A stretch of DNA of 24,323 nucleotides, from positions 1 to 24,323 of the forward strand of contig JASCIV010000329.1 in the NCBI GenBank assembly GCA_030374735.1, given 5' to 3'. Made by a program: the position numbers and the translations under genes. This stretch comes from Gracilaria caudata. Taxonomy: Eukaryota > Rhodophyta > Florideophyceae > Gracilariales > Gracilariaceae. Shown here in pieces: positions 1 to 9,399 of the stretch. Position 1 is the stretch's first letter. The number at the start of each line of letters is the position of its first letter. The notes beneath the pieces are model-generated. The model worked only from the letters and a program-made list of their open reading frames with translations, had not been told where the DNA came from and did not search any database.

Positions 1-1
1 C

Positions 2-2878
2 CCCCATGCGCCTCAGCCGCCACCAATGCAGCCCCCAATGCCGCCGCCAATGCAGCCGCCAATGCCGCCGCCAATGCCGACGCCGCGTCCTCCCGACACC
101 CTGTCAGCGCCGCTCGCCTCCGCCGCCACCCCGCCGCGTGATAAGCTGCACGCTGCCTATGTGCACCGTCCCGTCGTCAGTCACGCGTCGTATTTATACC
201 CCCTCCATCACCAGATGATGACCCCCGTCGCGCACGTACCCATTGGCGCCGCCCACTATGCGCACCTGCCGCCGTCGATATGGCCTCCTCCGCACCAGTA
301 TCCGCCGCAGCACATGCCCCACCATTCCGTCGTCGCCCACATGCAGCCATCGTATTCACTCCAGCACCCTCCCCCCGTCGCGTACACCTACGCCCCCCTA
401 CACACCGCTCCATTGCCTTCTATCAAGCCCCCTCCTTCTCAAGACCCCTATTCTCACCAATCCATGCCCTACCATGTCCACCAACACCATGTCGTGCACC
501 ACCCCAGGCTGCCTCCCCCGCCTCCGGACCACCAACGACATTTGAATGCTTCTGCAGCCCAATCCGCCTCCTTGTCTGTTGAGCTCAACCCAGCCCCCAT
601 TGCGCCTCCACCTCCTGCAACCCAACCGCCGCAGCAGCCCATCATCGCCGTCGCGCCAGTGTGTAAACCTCCGAACGGGACCACTGCTGCGCCACCAGCA
701 ACATCCAAGTCCAAGCCCACCAAGGACAGCTCGCGCGCATCAAAGGCCCCGACCTCATCCAATTCCGCCACCCCGGCTCGCAAGCCCCGAAAACCATACA
801 CCATGACGAAAACGCGCGAGCTCTGGGCTCCTGAGGAGCACGCCCGCTTCGTGCAGGCGCTCAAATTATACGACAGGGATTGGAAGAAGATAGAGGCATA
901 CATCGGTTCTAAAACTGTCCTGCAGATCCGTTCGCACGCCCAGAAGCACTTTGGTAAGGTTACTAAGTACAAGACTGGAGAGTACATTCCGCCTCCTCGA
1001 CCTAAGAAACGCGCAGCTTTACCGTATCCAAGAACTCGAAACGCTAACAGCTCAAAAAACCCTGCGCCTTCTAGCGGTACTGCTAGTGATAGTGGTAACG
1101 GGAGCGAGAACGGCATGGCCAATGGAAGTGTCGCAAACGGTAACAGCTCAGAGGGCTTTCGTTCGATGGCAAATGGTATTGTCAGGCATTCAGAACCGAT
1201 CGTGACTCACCAGCCCGTTATGGCGCCTGTGCCCCCAATACCGAATAGGCAGAAGTGGGCTCCCCATGGCTATATTCCTGCGACCAAAAGCAATAATCTG
1301 AACGGCACGGCCTCTACGTGCAGAGCAGTACAAATGATCAAGCCGCGCAGTGATCGGATCACTGCACATATTCACAATCTCGTTGATCCGCCACAACAAA
1401 CCCATTCATCTGTGCCTGGATCAAGCCCACAGATGCGCAGTACACTCAGCGCTCCCGACGAACAACGGCCATCAGTCCTCCCTGTTTCGAAATACGAGCC
1501 ATCTGGTGGTTTTGCAACTTCCAATGGCAGGAAACGCGTACCAAATGGGGTTAGAACTGCAGATGAACGGCCATCTGATGTTTCAATCCCTAACAATAAC
1601 TCGCTGCATGTGCTTTCAAACTGCGTCGATATGATGACGAGAGATGCCCTACCATCTCGCCAACCCGCTGCTGGGTGGGCCTCGGCAGCTGCTGCACGAA
1701 GAGCCCACCGAGCAAAAGTAGTGCGTTCTCGTAAAACCTCGAGACCATCGTCACCAACACGGGATAAAGATGATACTGCCAAGAGGCAAGTACAAAATGG
1801 GACGCGTGGTACGGTGGCTGTTAATGGTATGCTTCTTCGCCCATCAGTCCTGTCATCTGCAGATTCTGGCAAGAAGAATGGCCTCATACCGAACGAGCTT
1901 TCTTCCACGGCAAGCAATATGGTGCAGAAGCGGGAGCGCAGTCCGCCTATCGTCCAGACAGACGAGGACAGAACGAAAGTTGGTCGACCAGATCCGCAGA
2001 GAAGCTCAGCCAACTCTTCAAATGGAAAGAGCGATATCAACGGTGAATTTAATGAGAATAGCCGTCCGTCTGCCAGCGACACAGGGAATGGATTGTCATC
2101 AGGTGGAAGTGGCACGGGTATTAGCCCCGAGAACAGCGACAGTGGCCTTGCTGAAGAAGAACCCCGGTCAAGTAGCAACGATGGAAGCGGAGATGACGGG
2201 AACAGAGCAAGTCTGGACAAGCGAGATACTTCTCCCACGGAACCAATTTCGTCAAACTCGAGTGGAAACTCTCCCAAGCGTGGACCTTCTATCACTCATC
2301 TGCTGTCAGATCCAAGTACAACAATTGCGCGGAGTGAAAGGTCCAGTCACCCGGCGAGAATGGATGTGCTTAGACGTGGACCACAAAATTCCTCCGTGGG
2401 AATGGAAATGAGCAATGGAGACTTGCATAACTCACAGCGATGTACAGATGGTGGGGCTGGCGTTATGCAAAACGGGACAACGTCGCGTAATTCTCATCAA
2501 GAACAGCAGATTTCAGTGGAGTTCCCTGAGAGGATGTACATAAATGCAGAGAAAAAAGAGAGACCGGGGATGGATGTCGGGAAACAAGGCCGTCAATATC
2601 ATTCGAATGGAGTGCTACTTCATGGGGACCGCGAATTGAAACAACACCAGCGCAATGGACATGTGACCTACGACAGTGCACCAGATGTAGGAACCAAGAG
2701 ACCTCGAAGTCAGGCTGCAGTGGAAATTGCAAGCTGCAATATATATGAAGACGGATACGGAAGAGAACGAAAAGCACAACGAAGGCAACAGTTGGGCATC
2801 TCTCGATCGAGGAAAACGGAGCACGAAGGAAGCGAAAGTATGATGCGGCCAACGACAAACGGACCTCTACGGCGGTAG
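2..2878 (+). CDS. RVE8/LCL-like SHAQKYF-class MYB transcription factor (5' end possibly outside window)
   Basis: Nuclear DNA-binding protein of the single-repeat SHAQKYF MYB class. The domain lies at about residues 254-335, counted from the first ATG at 26. It starts RKPYTMTKTRELW, continues with LYDRDWKKIE and IGSKTVLQIRSHAQKHF, and is followed by PPPRPKKRA and PYP. That order, including the proline-rich block after the helix, is the plant REVEILLE 4/6/8 (LCL) pattern rather than the plainer CCA1/LHY one. The family binds evening-element-type promoters and in land plants serves the circadian clock; a clock role here is inference. The N-terminal 250 residues are Pro/Met/His-rich. The long C-terminal part is Ser/Asn/Gly-rich and looks disordered. 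The frame stays open from base 2 to the first ATG at 26, so the true start may lie upstream. No intron is seen. Stop TAG at 2876-2878. Confidence 0.85.
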   Translation, partial: PHAPQPPPMQPPMPPPMQPPMPPPMPTPRPPDTLSAPLASAATPPRDKLHAAYVHRPVVSHASYLYPLHHQMMTPVAHVPIGAAHYAHLPPSIWPPPHQYPPQHMPHHSVVAHMQPSYSLQHPPPVAYTYAPLHTAPLPSIKPPPSQDPYSHQSMPYHVHQHHVVHHPRLPPPPPDHQRHLNASAAQSASLSVELNPAPIAPPPPATQPPQQPIIAVAPVCKPPNGTTAAPPATSKSKPTKDSSRASKAPTSSNSATPARKPRKPYTMTKTRELWAPEEHARFVQALKLYDRDWKKIEAYIGSKTVLQIRSHAQKHFGKVTKYKTGEYIPPPRPKKRAALPYPRTRNANSSKNPAPSSGTASDSGNGSENGMANGSVANGNSSEGFRSMANGIVRHSEPIVTHQPVMAPVPPIPNRQKWAPHGYIPATKSNNLNGTASTCRAVQMIKPRSDRITAHIHNLVDPPQQTHSSVPGSSPQMRSTLSAPDEQRPSVLPVSKYEPSGGFATSNGRKRVPNGVRTADERPSDVSIPNNNSLHVLSNCVDMMTRDALPSRQPAAGWASAAAARRAHRAKVVRSRKTSRPSSPTRDKDDTAKRQVQNGTRGTVAVNGMLLRPSVLSSADSGKKNGLIPNELSSTASNMVQKRERSPPIVQTDEDRTKVGRPDPQRSSANSSNGKSDINGEFNENSRPSASDTGNGLSSGGSGTGISPENSDSGLAEEEPRSSSNDGSGDDGNRASLDKRDTSPTEPISSNSSGNSPKRGPSITHLLSDPSTTIARSERSSHPARMDVLRRGPQNSSVGMEMSNGDLHNSQRCTDGGAGVMQNGTTSRNSHQEQQISVEFPERMYINAEKKERPGMDVGKQGRQYHSNGVLLHGDRELKQHQRNGHVTYDSAPDVGTKRPRSQAAVEIASCNIYEDGYGRERKAQRRQQLGISRSRKTEHEGSESMMRPTTNGPLRR
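28..90 (+). repeat. Tandem Pro/Met-coding repeat in the MYB gene N-terminus
   Basis: Imperfect tandem copies of a roughly 24-base unit alternate CAG-CCG-CCA-ATG and CCG-CCG-CCA-ATG, giving PPMQPPMPPPM in the protein. It is a coding microsatellite-like tract, likely to vary in length between strains. It touches the window edge, so its full extent is unknown. Confidence 0.6.
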
Positions 2879-3831
2879 TTGTTCAGTGCAAGGTCTCAAC
2901 ATGGCTACGCCAGACGAAAGGATAGAAATACCTCATGCCGACGGCACGTTTTGTGGAGAACCTTCGATTGTTCTCCACAGCCTTATGATGAGGGACGTGC
3001 GCTTATTTTCAGTGAATACACTAGTGACAAGTCCACTCCTCAAATTTTATCAGTACTTGCAGCCGACAGACGAATGATTCTAGGGCACACTCGGTTTAGT
3101 TCGATGGTGGGATTTGTCGAATACCAGAGAAACGAGCTTTGGACGAGTTAAAGGGATAGAATAACCAGATTCCACGATGAACTGCAAAACTAATGCGACT
3201 GAGTAGGGTAAATGTAAAAGTCATTTCCAAAGCATGTCAGCAGAGAAGAGACAAACTTCGTGAGGACCAGGCACAGCGGGGGCGTTACCTGCTCCTGCTG
3301 CAGGAGAGGTAGAAGGTGTAGAGGTGTGCCAGCCAGAGTACATGAGCAAGATGGTGGTCTGTACAAAGCGGTATGGCTTTATTTATGCTGGAGGCGGATC
3401 AAAATGCACATACGTTTGGAGTCGCCACCATGAGCAAATCGATGTCTCGCTCGCATCTCTCGTTGCAAACCTTGCGGATGCTTTTGCAGTGGCGACGGTG
3501 CAAATCGCTGCCACGGGCGCCCATTGGCTGAAACAAATTGAGTCTTGCAACTGCTCAAAAGTTGATGGCTCTCGCCGCTCCGAGCAGACACGGCGCGCGT
3601 TTTTTGGCAGTTTTTGATAGCTCTCGTTTGTGGTCCGAATAGTTCTGGAGTTGATGAAGCGCTCCAGAGTATCTTTCGCGCCGTGAATTTCTTGCGCTTG
3701 TCTTCTTAACGTGTTGGCAAAGCTGGCGAATCTGCCTCTTTATCGGCAGATTGTTGCTTTGTATGGAGCGGGGAAGAGGCAGAGAGAGCTGTGGCACATT
3801 CTAAAGCAATACGAAAAGAAATACGAGCAAC
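2879..3831. other. Intergenic stretch without a supported gene
   Basis: This lies between the MYB stop and the DUF3067 start. It should hold the MYB 3' untranslated region and the DUF3067 promoter. A 91-codon frame with an ATG at 3342 and stop at 3615-3617 is open, but it resembles no family I know. I do not call it a gene. No tRNA or snRNA signature was seen. Confidence 0.5.
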
Positions 3832-4567
3832 ATGCATCTTTCAACCAGCTATGCGTTTGCACCAGTAGCGACGGGCTCGCTTGTCACGCGCTACAACCCC
3901 GGCTCCAGAACATGTTCGAGAAGAACGTCTGCTACAAAGGCTCCTCGACGTCTCACAATTCGCGCTTCAGATGACGAATCTGACATTGAAGAATTCAAGC
4001 GAAAGGAGAAAAGCAGAGTTGATGAAATGCGCTCCCGTCTAGAGGGTCTTTTCGGGGCGGATGAGCAGCTACTTCGATCGGTCAGCGCTGAAAATTTTGA
4101 CGGAGAGGCATTGCGAGCGGTCATCAGGCAGCGATGGGGCGTTGAATACGACGTGCAGCCTCAGAAACGAGGTGAACGTGTTTATGTACAGGTATGATGA
4201 TCGCCTTTCTTTTGTATCCTGTCTAGGGGAGTGCTCATGAGTACATGCTTACTGGTTTTGAACAGATTATGTGGAGATACTTTGAACAGCAGAGCTTTTA
4301 CATGGATGAATATGATTTTGCCTGTCACTGTGAGGCTGTTGCGCAACTGCTCTGCAAATGGGACGCTGTAGATTATTTTTGTGACTATATCGCATCTACA
4401 AAGAAGAGACGTAAGTTTTGCATCTTCTACTTGGTATCGATTCAAATCGTTCTCACTCTTTCCTGACGAAATGTGTTTTTAAAACGTGAGCAGCTGTGGT
4501 TGGTATTACTATCAACATTCCAATTCCTGGAATTGATGCATCCACTGCCGCGCTGGAAGAGGCATGA
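3832..4567 (+). CDS. DUF3067 plastid protein, nuclear-encoded, three exons
   Basis: Exons are 3832-4191, 4266-4410 and 4494-4567, with introns of 74 and 83 bases, both GT-AG. The joined frame encodes 192 residues. Residues 1 to about 45 are basic and Ser/Thr-rich with a Phe at position 9, as expected of a plastid transit peptide; a likely cleavage is near IRA-SDDE. The mature part matches my memory of DUF3067 (PF11267) of cyanobacteria and plastids: an ALRAVIRQRWGVEYDVQ block, then RVYVQ-IMWRYFEQQSF across intron 1, DYFCDYI, and a conserved ending RPVVGITINIPIPG across intron 2. Frame and family pattern both hold across each splice. An in-frame TAA at 3802-3804 and no earlier ATG fix the start. 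The function of the family is not known to me. A single transit peptide without a signal peptide argues for a primary plastid. Confidence 0.88.
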
Positions 4568-5183
4568 CTGATGTAAATTGGTGTGGTTATTTCCTTCTTC
4601 ATCACCACACGCGGGCGTTTCCTTCTTTCTTGCTTTTCTCCAGTATCTTTGGGAATGAAGACCTTCTCCGTTACTTTCAGAGTAGTACCACTTGAATCGG
4701 GCCAAAGATAAACAAGTCTCTGTTAACTCCCAGATACTTTCTTCGTCTTATTTTTATCACACCACTCAAATAGCAGAAGAAGAAGAAGAAAGTGATTTCG
4801 TTCAAGCGCTATTGAGGCACTATTGCGAAGGTTATTTTCCTTATGTCTGCGATGCTTCTGATACCTTTGTACCTCAAAAGTTTTGAGTCACAACTTCGAA
4901 CTACCCTTGTACAGGCTTTTGCCTGTTTTCTGCTTAATTCGAAATGAAATCAAAACTTTTTCGGAATGATTGACAAGCATTGCTGTAAGTTGCAATCCGA
5001 TCGTGATGCCTTCTCTCTGATGTTGTCCAACATACCTGCGGCGGTGTCTCAATGCTTCTTGGCAACTAACCTCCTTCCCGGCTCTATTGCGGTTTAGCTC
5101 TCTATACCAGAGAAGACTCTGAAGGGCGACGAGGTACGAGTGATACCTAATCAAATTCTTTACATCTGAATTGTCAACCAACT
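4568..5183. other. Intergenic stretch, nothing firm
   Basis: This lies between the DUF3067 stop and the p24 start. It contains a GAA/GAG run near 4772-4790 and two short open frames, plus strand up to 4886 and minus strand 4888-5181. Neither resembles a known family. The minus frame would start 3 bases from the p24 ATG, which makes it unlikely. Confidence 0.5.
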
Positions 5184-6198
5184 ATGAAAGTTTCGTTTCT
5201 ACTCAGCTTGGTCCTGGTGAGTGTTCTCTGTGCGCTACCGGCCAGTGCCCTGAACTTCAAGATATCTCCGAAGGAGACTCTCTGCTTTCATGAAATTACT
5301 CACAAAGGTAAGACGCCATAAGCCATTGCGAAGCGAAACGACAAGGGGCCCAGGACAAAGGCAAATCGATTCAGAAGTTTGCAAGGCGCGTATTCCTAGT
5401 CGACATGGATTGATTGTTTCAAACCATGTCTCTGGACTGTGATACAAATGCGGTGTACTCAGAAGCGAAGCTAACCATTTACGACGATATCACTGTAAAA
5501 GGCAATAAGGTTCTTGCGTTTTTCGACGTTCTTTCTTGGGGATACGGTGCTTACGTTTACCTCCATGTGAATGCTCCAAGTGGACGTGAGATTCAAAAGT
5601 TCGAAGCTCAAAGCGAAGGACGAGTCGAGTTTATTGCTACTGAAGATGGCGAGCACAGCTTCTGCTTTAAGAATGCGTATACTGAGACGGAAGTATCGTT
5701 TTGGGTGAACACCGAAACAGATTCTGCCCTGTCTGATGTTGCAAGAGAAGGTGAGTGTGTTCTTAATCGCCTTTGCTCAAATTTGTTATCAATGGGTTCA
5801 TCCTATTTTCCGAGCGCCTCATGAAGCATGTTCAACTGACCTTTGTCTGATCTATGTGTAACCTCAACATCATATCGGCAGAACATGTGAACGACATGGT
5901 ATACAGCGTTGAGAAGCTAAATTCCCTTGTTAGTGCTGCGAGAGTAGATCTCGAAGCGTTCAAGGCCAGAGAACACCATCATCGCGAGAGTAAGTTTCCA
6001 CTTGCACGCTTGGTCTCCATTCGTGCGTTTGAGAGTGTCACTAACATTGCATATGATACCTTTGCTTTAATAGCCGCGGATAAGAATAGAAGAAGAGTTA
6101 CTTTCTGGGCGATCATTGAATGCCTTCTCATACTCGCTGTGGCTGGTGTTCAGATAATGCGCATCCGCAACTTCTTTGAATACAAACGTATGGTTTAG
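5184..6198 (+). CDS. p24/TMED family cargo receptor (emp24/gp25L), four exons
   Basis: Type I membrane protein of ER-Golgi COPI/COPII vesicles, acting in cargo selection. My model has exons 5184-5307, 5502-5750, 5882-5989 and 6074-6198 and gives 201 residues. Residues 1-22 form a signal peptide ending near PASA. The GOLD domain follows, with C34 (TLCFHEI) and C96 (FCFKN) placed to form the family disulphide. A heptad-like coiled stretch precedes a membrane segment at about 169-189. The cytosolic tail RNFFEYKRMV carries the FF signal typical of p24 proteins. All introns are phase 1. The first acceptor is uncertain: AG at 5501 gives the normal C-to-Gly spacing and has CTAAC 27 bases upstream, while AG at 5462 would insert 13 residues in frame. 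The subfamily (alpha, beta, gamma or delta) was not assigned. Confidence 0.88.
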
Positions 6199-6493
6199 GA
6201 CGCCTTATGTGGTACAAGGCAATGGCAGTCAACACGAAGCTTCTCATATAAACAGTGAGTGATTTTAGACAGCCCGTCGAGTCAGGTCGTGATACGGGAA
6301 GGTAGATACCGAATGAGGGAACAGAAATGCCGCCACCTCGCACATCTTTGCATTAGCTTTTCTCTATTCAGTGAATCACGGAAGTCGACATCATCAGGGT
6401 GAAACAATGTGGAAGGAAAGGATCACCTCACCTCCATGTATCAAGGAACGGCAAGGGAAGGCTTAGGTAATTAAACGACAAAAACTGTGTTAA
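6199..6493. other. p24 downstream region
   Basis: Mainly p24 3' untranslated sequence. There is a good-looking splice donor (GTGAGT at 6255-6260), a possible branch site (TTAAC at 6490-6494) and an acceptor at 6519. These could remove an intron from the p24 3' untranslated region, or belong to a small plus-strand frame at 6527-6619 that encodes 30 acidic residues. Neither reading is certain. Confidence 0.3.
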
Positions 6494-7250
6494 CTACAAC
6501 TTGGGCATTCGAACCTGAGATATCCAATGTTTTCTGAAGAAGAAGATGGTCTTCCTCCTGTTGCATTCGAACTCACTGATGAGCTTCAACAGGAAATTGA
6601 AAGTTATCTTCACGCTTAGTTGGACTGCTCTTCCTTGAGCTTCACATTTAGACCTGCAACACTCAGCAGAGTCCTTCTCCACATTGCATTCCAAGACATC
6701 CCCATGAGAAAGAGATGATTTGCTTTCGCTCGACACGCTGGCATAAACCACTCTCTTCAATAAAAAGGCTGTGCCCAGTATTGCTACAACGCTTCTCGGA
6801 GTTGCAGGTCGGTATTACCTTATCTGAGAAAGTAACGAGGAACGAAAGTTGCAGACGTCGTCCGAGAATGGCAGGACACGTTGGTAGCCTGTCTGAAGTG
6901 GATTCAACACAAAAGCGTCTCCATGACGTTGAAATGGAGCAATCATGCGCCCGCAATAGTAGAAGAAGGACGGGAACAAGATGGCGTGCTTTGATTTGAA
7001 CCCACTGCTCGGTCGAAGGAGTAGTAGAATCGTCTTTCGGAGGTTCCATGGAATCTCTACGACGAATGGAACATGTGAGAATGCCTTTTTCAATTAGCAA
7101 TGATCCTTTGAATGTAACCATGCTTTCATCACTCTTGGTTCGTAAACACCAAAGCATCGTTGATGGATAGGAACATATGAAGTGCAGCATACTGGCCACT
7201 GTGCATCTCGTGGTACGGGAAGTCTCGGCAGATTTGAGACGTAAACGCAT
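6494..7250 (-). other. Possible uncharacterised minus-strand gene
   Basis: I do not recognise a family. One minus frame runs from an ATG at 7250 to a stop at 6663 (195 codons), long for noncoding DNA of this composition. A second minus frame, open for about 110 codons down to 6494, reads VVAILGTAFLLKRVVYAS, a possible membrane helix, then a Cys-rich part (ECCRSKCEAQ). A spliced alternative joins an ATG at 6946 to a donor at 6818, with an acceptor at 6738 (81-base intron) leading into the Cys-rich frame, giving about 123 residues. The intron length fits the others in the window. These models exclude one another, so none is called as a coding sequence. Confidence 0.25.
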
Positions 7251-7609
7251 TCAATGCGGTGGCGCGACGCGAGTGGGGACCGCGCTGTCCATGCTGGGGG
7301 AGAAAAGCGGTCCGCGGCGTCCACCGCGGACGGTTGGTGCGTGGTGCGGAAGGGCGTAAAGGTAACTCAGATGGTGCTGATGCGTCCGAGGGAAATCCAA
7401 GCAAGCACACGTTGCATACAAAAGCGTGTGAGACGATTTCTGTGCGCCGATTGTACGTCGTACTCCATACCGTTCTAGTAGTGATCCATTACGGCCGGGC
7501 TCACCCGTTTCCCGCGTTGGTTGTAACCCACATTCCTTCATCGCACCATCGCTCTCGCATCATTATGTGAACGGAATCAGCTGTACATTAAGTTCATGTG
7601 CGACAAACC
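7251..7609. other. Seipin upstream region
   Basis: Several short overlapping frames are open on both strands, none with family resemblance. The stretch presumably holds the seipin promoter and 5' untranslated region. An in-frame TAA at 7589-7591 separates it from the seipin start. Confidence 0.4.
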
Positions 7610-8539
7610 ATGGCTCGCAGTCTCTCCTCCACACTTGGAATGCTGGCGTCGTCCATCGTGCTTATTCTCATCCCATCGGTCTCGTTTATAATCTCTCTGT
7701 TTCTCTCATTGCTAACACATGTCACTCAAACACGACCCTACCATAGCTTCAGAACTTCGTTTTATGCTACGACAGCCGCGACGCTTGAAACGAACATCTC
7801 GTTACAGGAAGCTCCGTTACGATCAGCGTCGTTTATGGAAGCGTATTTACATATCACGCTACCAGAGTCAGAAACCAATTTAGACCATCCCGTTTTCACC
7901 ATATCCACCACGCTACACACCTCAGATCATGTGTGCGTGGCACACACCAGGACAAATGCTGCGCTACGCTTTCGTTCTTCTACTATGCGATCGTTGCGAG
8001 CGATTGTGTTTTGGATTCCGCTTATTTTGGGCTTGATGAATGAATACCAGAGCGTAAATGTTGCCATATTGCAGCACGCACCAAGCAATCATTCAGAATG
8101 GCTACATCGGATGAACATTGTGGTGAGCGCGCCGTTACATGTCTCAAGCGCCACTGTGAACATTTTGGTGAAGAGAAGATCATTCATTAGTGTGCTTGGG
8201 AAGTATATACCTTTGATTCTGATGGGTACAGTCGGGTTGTCGGTGGTGCTTCTCGCTTGCACATGTTGTTGCCTTGCGGTTACATGGTTGATTTACGCTA
8301 TTATTTGGCGCATGTTGGCAATGTTTGGCCCAAACTTTGAGCAACGGAGTTTGGACGATGTTGGGCAAGTTGACAACATAACTAGCAGTGAAGTTTCAAT
8401 GAGTTCAATCAGATCACAAACAAGTGTAACAACAGATACAACTCGAGAAAAGTACAACACTCTACGAATGCGTACAACGGCATTATCACTACAACAGCGA
8501 CAACCAACAAGTGTGCAAGCTCAGTCGGACATACAATAA
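7610..8539 (+). CDS. Seipin (BSCL2/SEI1 family) ER lipid-droplet protein
   Basis: Seipin forms a ring in the ER membrane where lipid droplets bud. This 309-residue protein has the expected layout: short N-terminus, membrane helix at about 12-36, a lumenal domain at about 45-195, a second helix at about 200-232, and a Ser/Thr/Gln-rich cytosolic tail. The lumenal domain shows the seipin hallmarks: YLHITLPESETN (the LPES/N motif at 84-90), then FTISTTL, a later RFRSSTMRSL stretch, a hydrophobic segment, and a QSVNVAILQH strand. An in-frame TAA at 7589-7591 and the first ATG at 7610 set the start; the frame also opens at a GTG at 7598, which I do not use. No intron is seen. The tail after the second helix is longer than needed for the fold and may be regulatory. 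Confidence 0.85.
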   Translation: MARSLSSTLGMLASSIVLILIPSVSFIISLFLSLLTHVTQTRPYHSFRTSFYATTAATLETNISLQEAPLRSASFMEAYLHITLPESETNLDHPVFTISTTLHTSDHVCVAHTRTNAALRFRSSTMRSLRAIVFWIPLILGLMNEYQSVNVAILQHAPSNHSEWLHRMNIVVSAPLHVSSATVNILVKRRSFISVLGKYIPLILMGTVGLSVVLLACTCCCLAVTWLIYAIIWRMLAMFGPNFEQRSLDDVGQVDNITSSEVSMSSIRSQTSVTTDTTREKYNTLRMRTTALSLQQRQPTSVQAQSDIQ

Positions 8540-8659
8540 GCGCAACAAGCAGCACCAAATCGCTTCAAAAACAACCCCACCCTCAGCAAAGTCACGCTGT
8601 ACAAATGGAAGAACACAATATTAAGACGACTAACCAGAAAGAAGAAAGCGAGCACGTTT

Positions 8660-8887
8660 TCACAAGTTGATCGCAAGCATCATATTTCCGGTGACGAAGG
8701 GCGTTTCCTGACTGGCGCTCCGTCGAGTGACGGAAATGGGCGGAGCCGGACGGTCAGGTGTGGAAGCAACATTCACGCGCTTGACGGACACATTCTTCTT
8801 CTTCGGGCGACGCCGACTGGCGACGGACACGGCGGCCACTACGGCAGTGACAGAGACGCCTGCAATCGCGGCAGCGTTTGGAGCCAT
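8660..8887 (-). CDS. Possible small membrane protein, 75 aa
   Basis: An ATG-started frame encodes an Ala/Val-rich helix (residues about 4-23) followed by a basic patch RRRPKKK and a Ser/Pro/Thr-rich tail. Third codon positions are clearly GC-rich (GCC, GTC, AAG, CCG), like the firm genes nearby. It would be a tail-in-cytosol or N-anchored small protein, divergent from NOG2 at 9400 and convergent with seipin. No family is recognised. The opposite strand is also open over this interval, but only from a GTG, so a shadow frame remains possible. Confidence 0.4.
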   Translation of the reverse strand: MAPNAAAIAGVSVTAVVAAVSVASRRRPKKKNVSVKRVNVASTPDRPAPPISVTRRSASQETPFVTGNMMLAINL

Positions 8888-9399
8888 AGTTGGCTGTTTA
8901 GGAGCGACGACGAGAGTAAAAGACTTAGTTTCTCACGTAGATACCGAAGCGGAGCACTTCTTGGCAGACCTAGAGGTGCAGGTGGTGCTGAACGTCAAAA
9001 CTATTTAAGACGAATGCCCATGCTGACGCCGCTTACGTGCTTCCTGCCAACAGCTGTCTCTTCAGCCAATCGCGGTGCACGCTGCAACCATTATGCCCAA
9101 TCGCGTTTGCCGAGCCGAATCGACATATCCACATTCGCCTGCACACCCGTGGCGCACGCTGGCGCGCTGCGATTTTTTGTGCGTTCGTTATGTATAGGTG
9201 TAAGCCCTCGCTCCAAAGCCCTCTCGCTTACAGCGCATCGCCCGCACAGCGAGTGCGGTGAGCCACCGGCGGGCGCGTTGCCGTTCACCGTCGCAGGTCG
9301 TGCTCGCGCGGGCGGCGTTCAAGCCTTCTCTGTCAATCTGCGTTTGCCAGGTCGAAGCAGCCTGTCGTGTTCGTTCCTTCGTGCTGTGAACAATCCACT
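8888..9399. promoter_or_regulatory. NOG2 upstream (divergent) region
   Basis: About 0.5 kb between the small minus-strand frame and the NOG2 ATG. It is GC-rich towards NOG2 with CTATTTAAG near 9000 as a weak TATA-like element. No coding sequence with family resemblance is present. Confidence 0.35.

Noticed and set aside
469..1122. 217-codon open frame antisense to the MYB domain
   Set aside because: A shadow of the conserved MYB coding region; Gly/Val-rich nonsense composition.
1372..2295. 307-codon open frame antisense to the MYB gene
   Set aside because: It mirrors Ser/Arg-rich coding sequence of the MYB gene; the minus frame has no family resemblance and the plus gene is firm.
3342..3617. 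91-codon plus-strand frame
   Set aside because: It starts with an ATG but has no recognisable domain, helix or targeting signal; length is within chance.
4888..5181. 97-codon minus-strand frame with a YR-containing stretch recalling LYR proteins
   Set aside because: Only a few residues resemble the motif, and its start would lie 3 bases from the divergent p24 start.
6505..6560. Two tRNA T-loop-like GTTCGAATGC sequences (minus strand)
   Set aside because: Flanking bases do not pair as a T-stem and no acceptor or anticodon arm can be placed.
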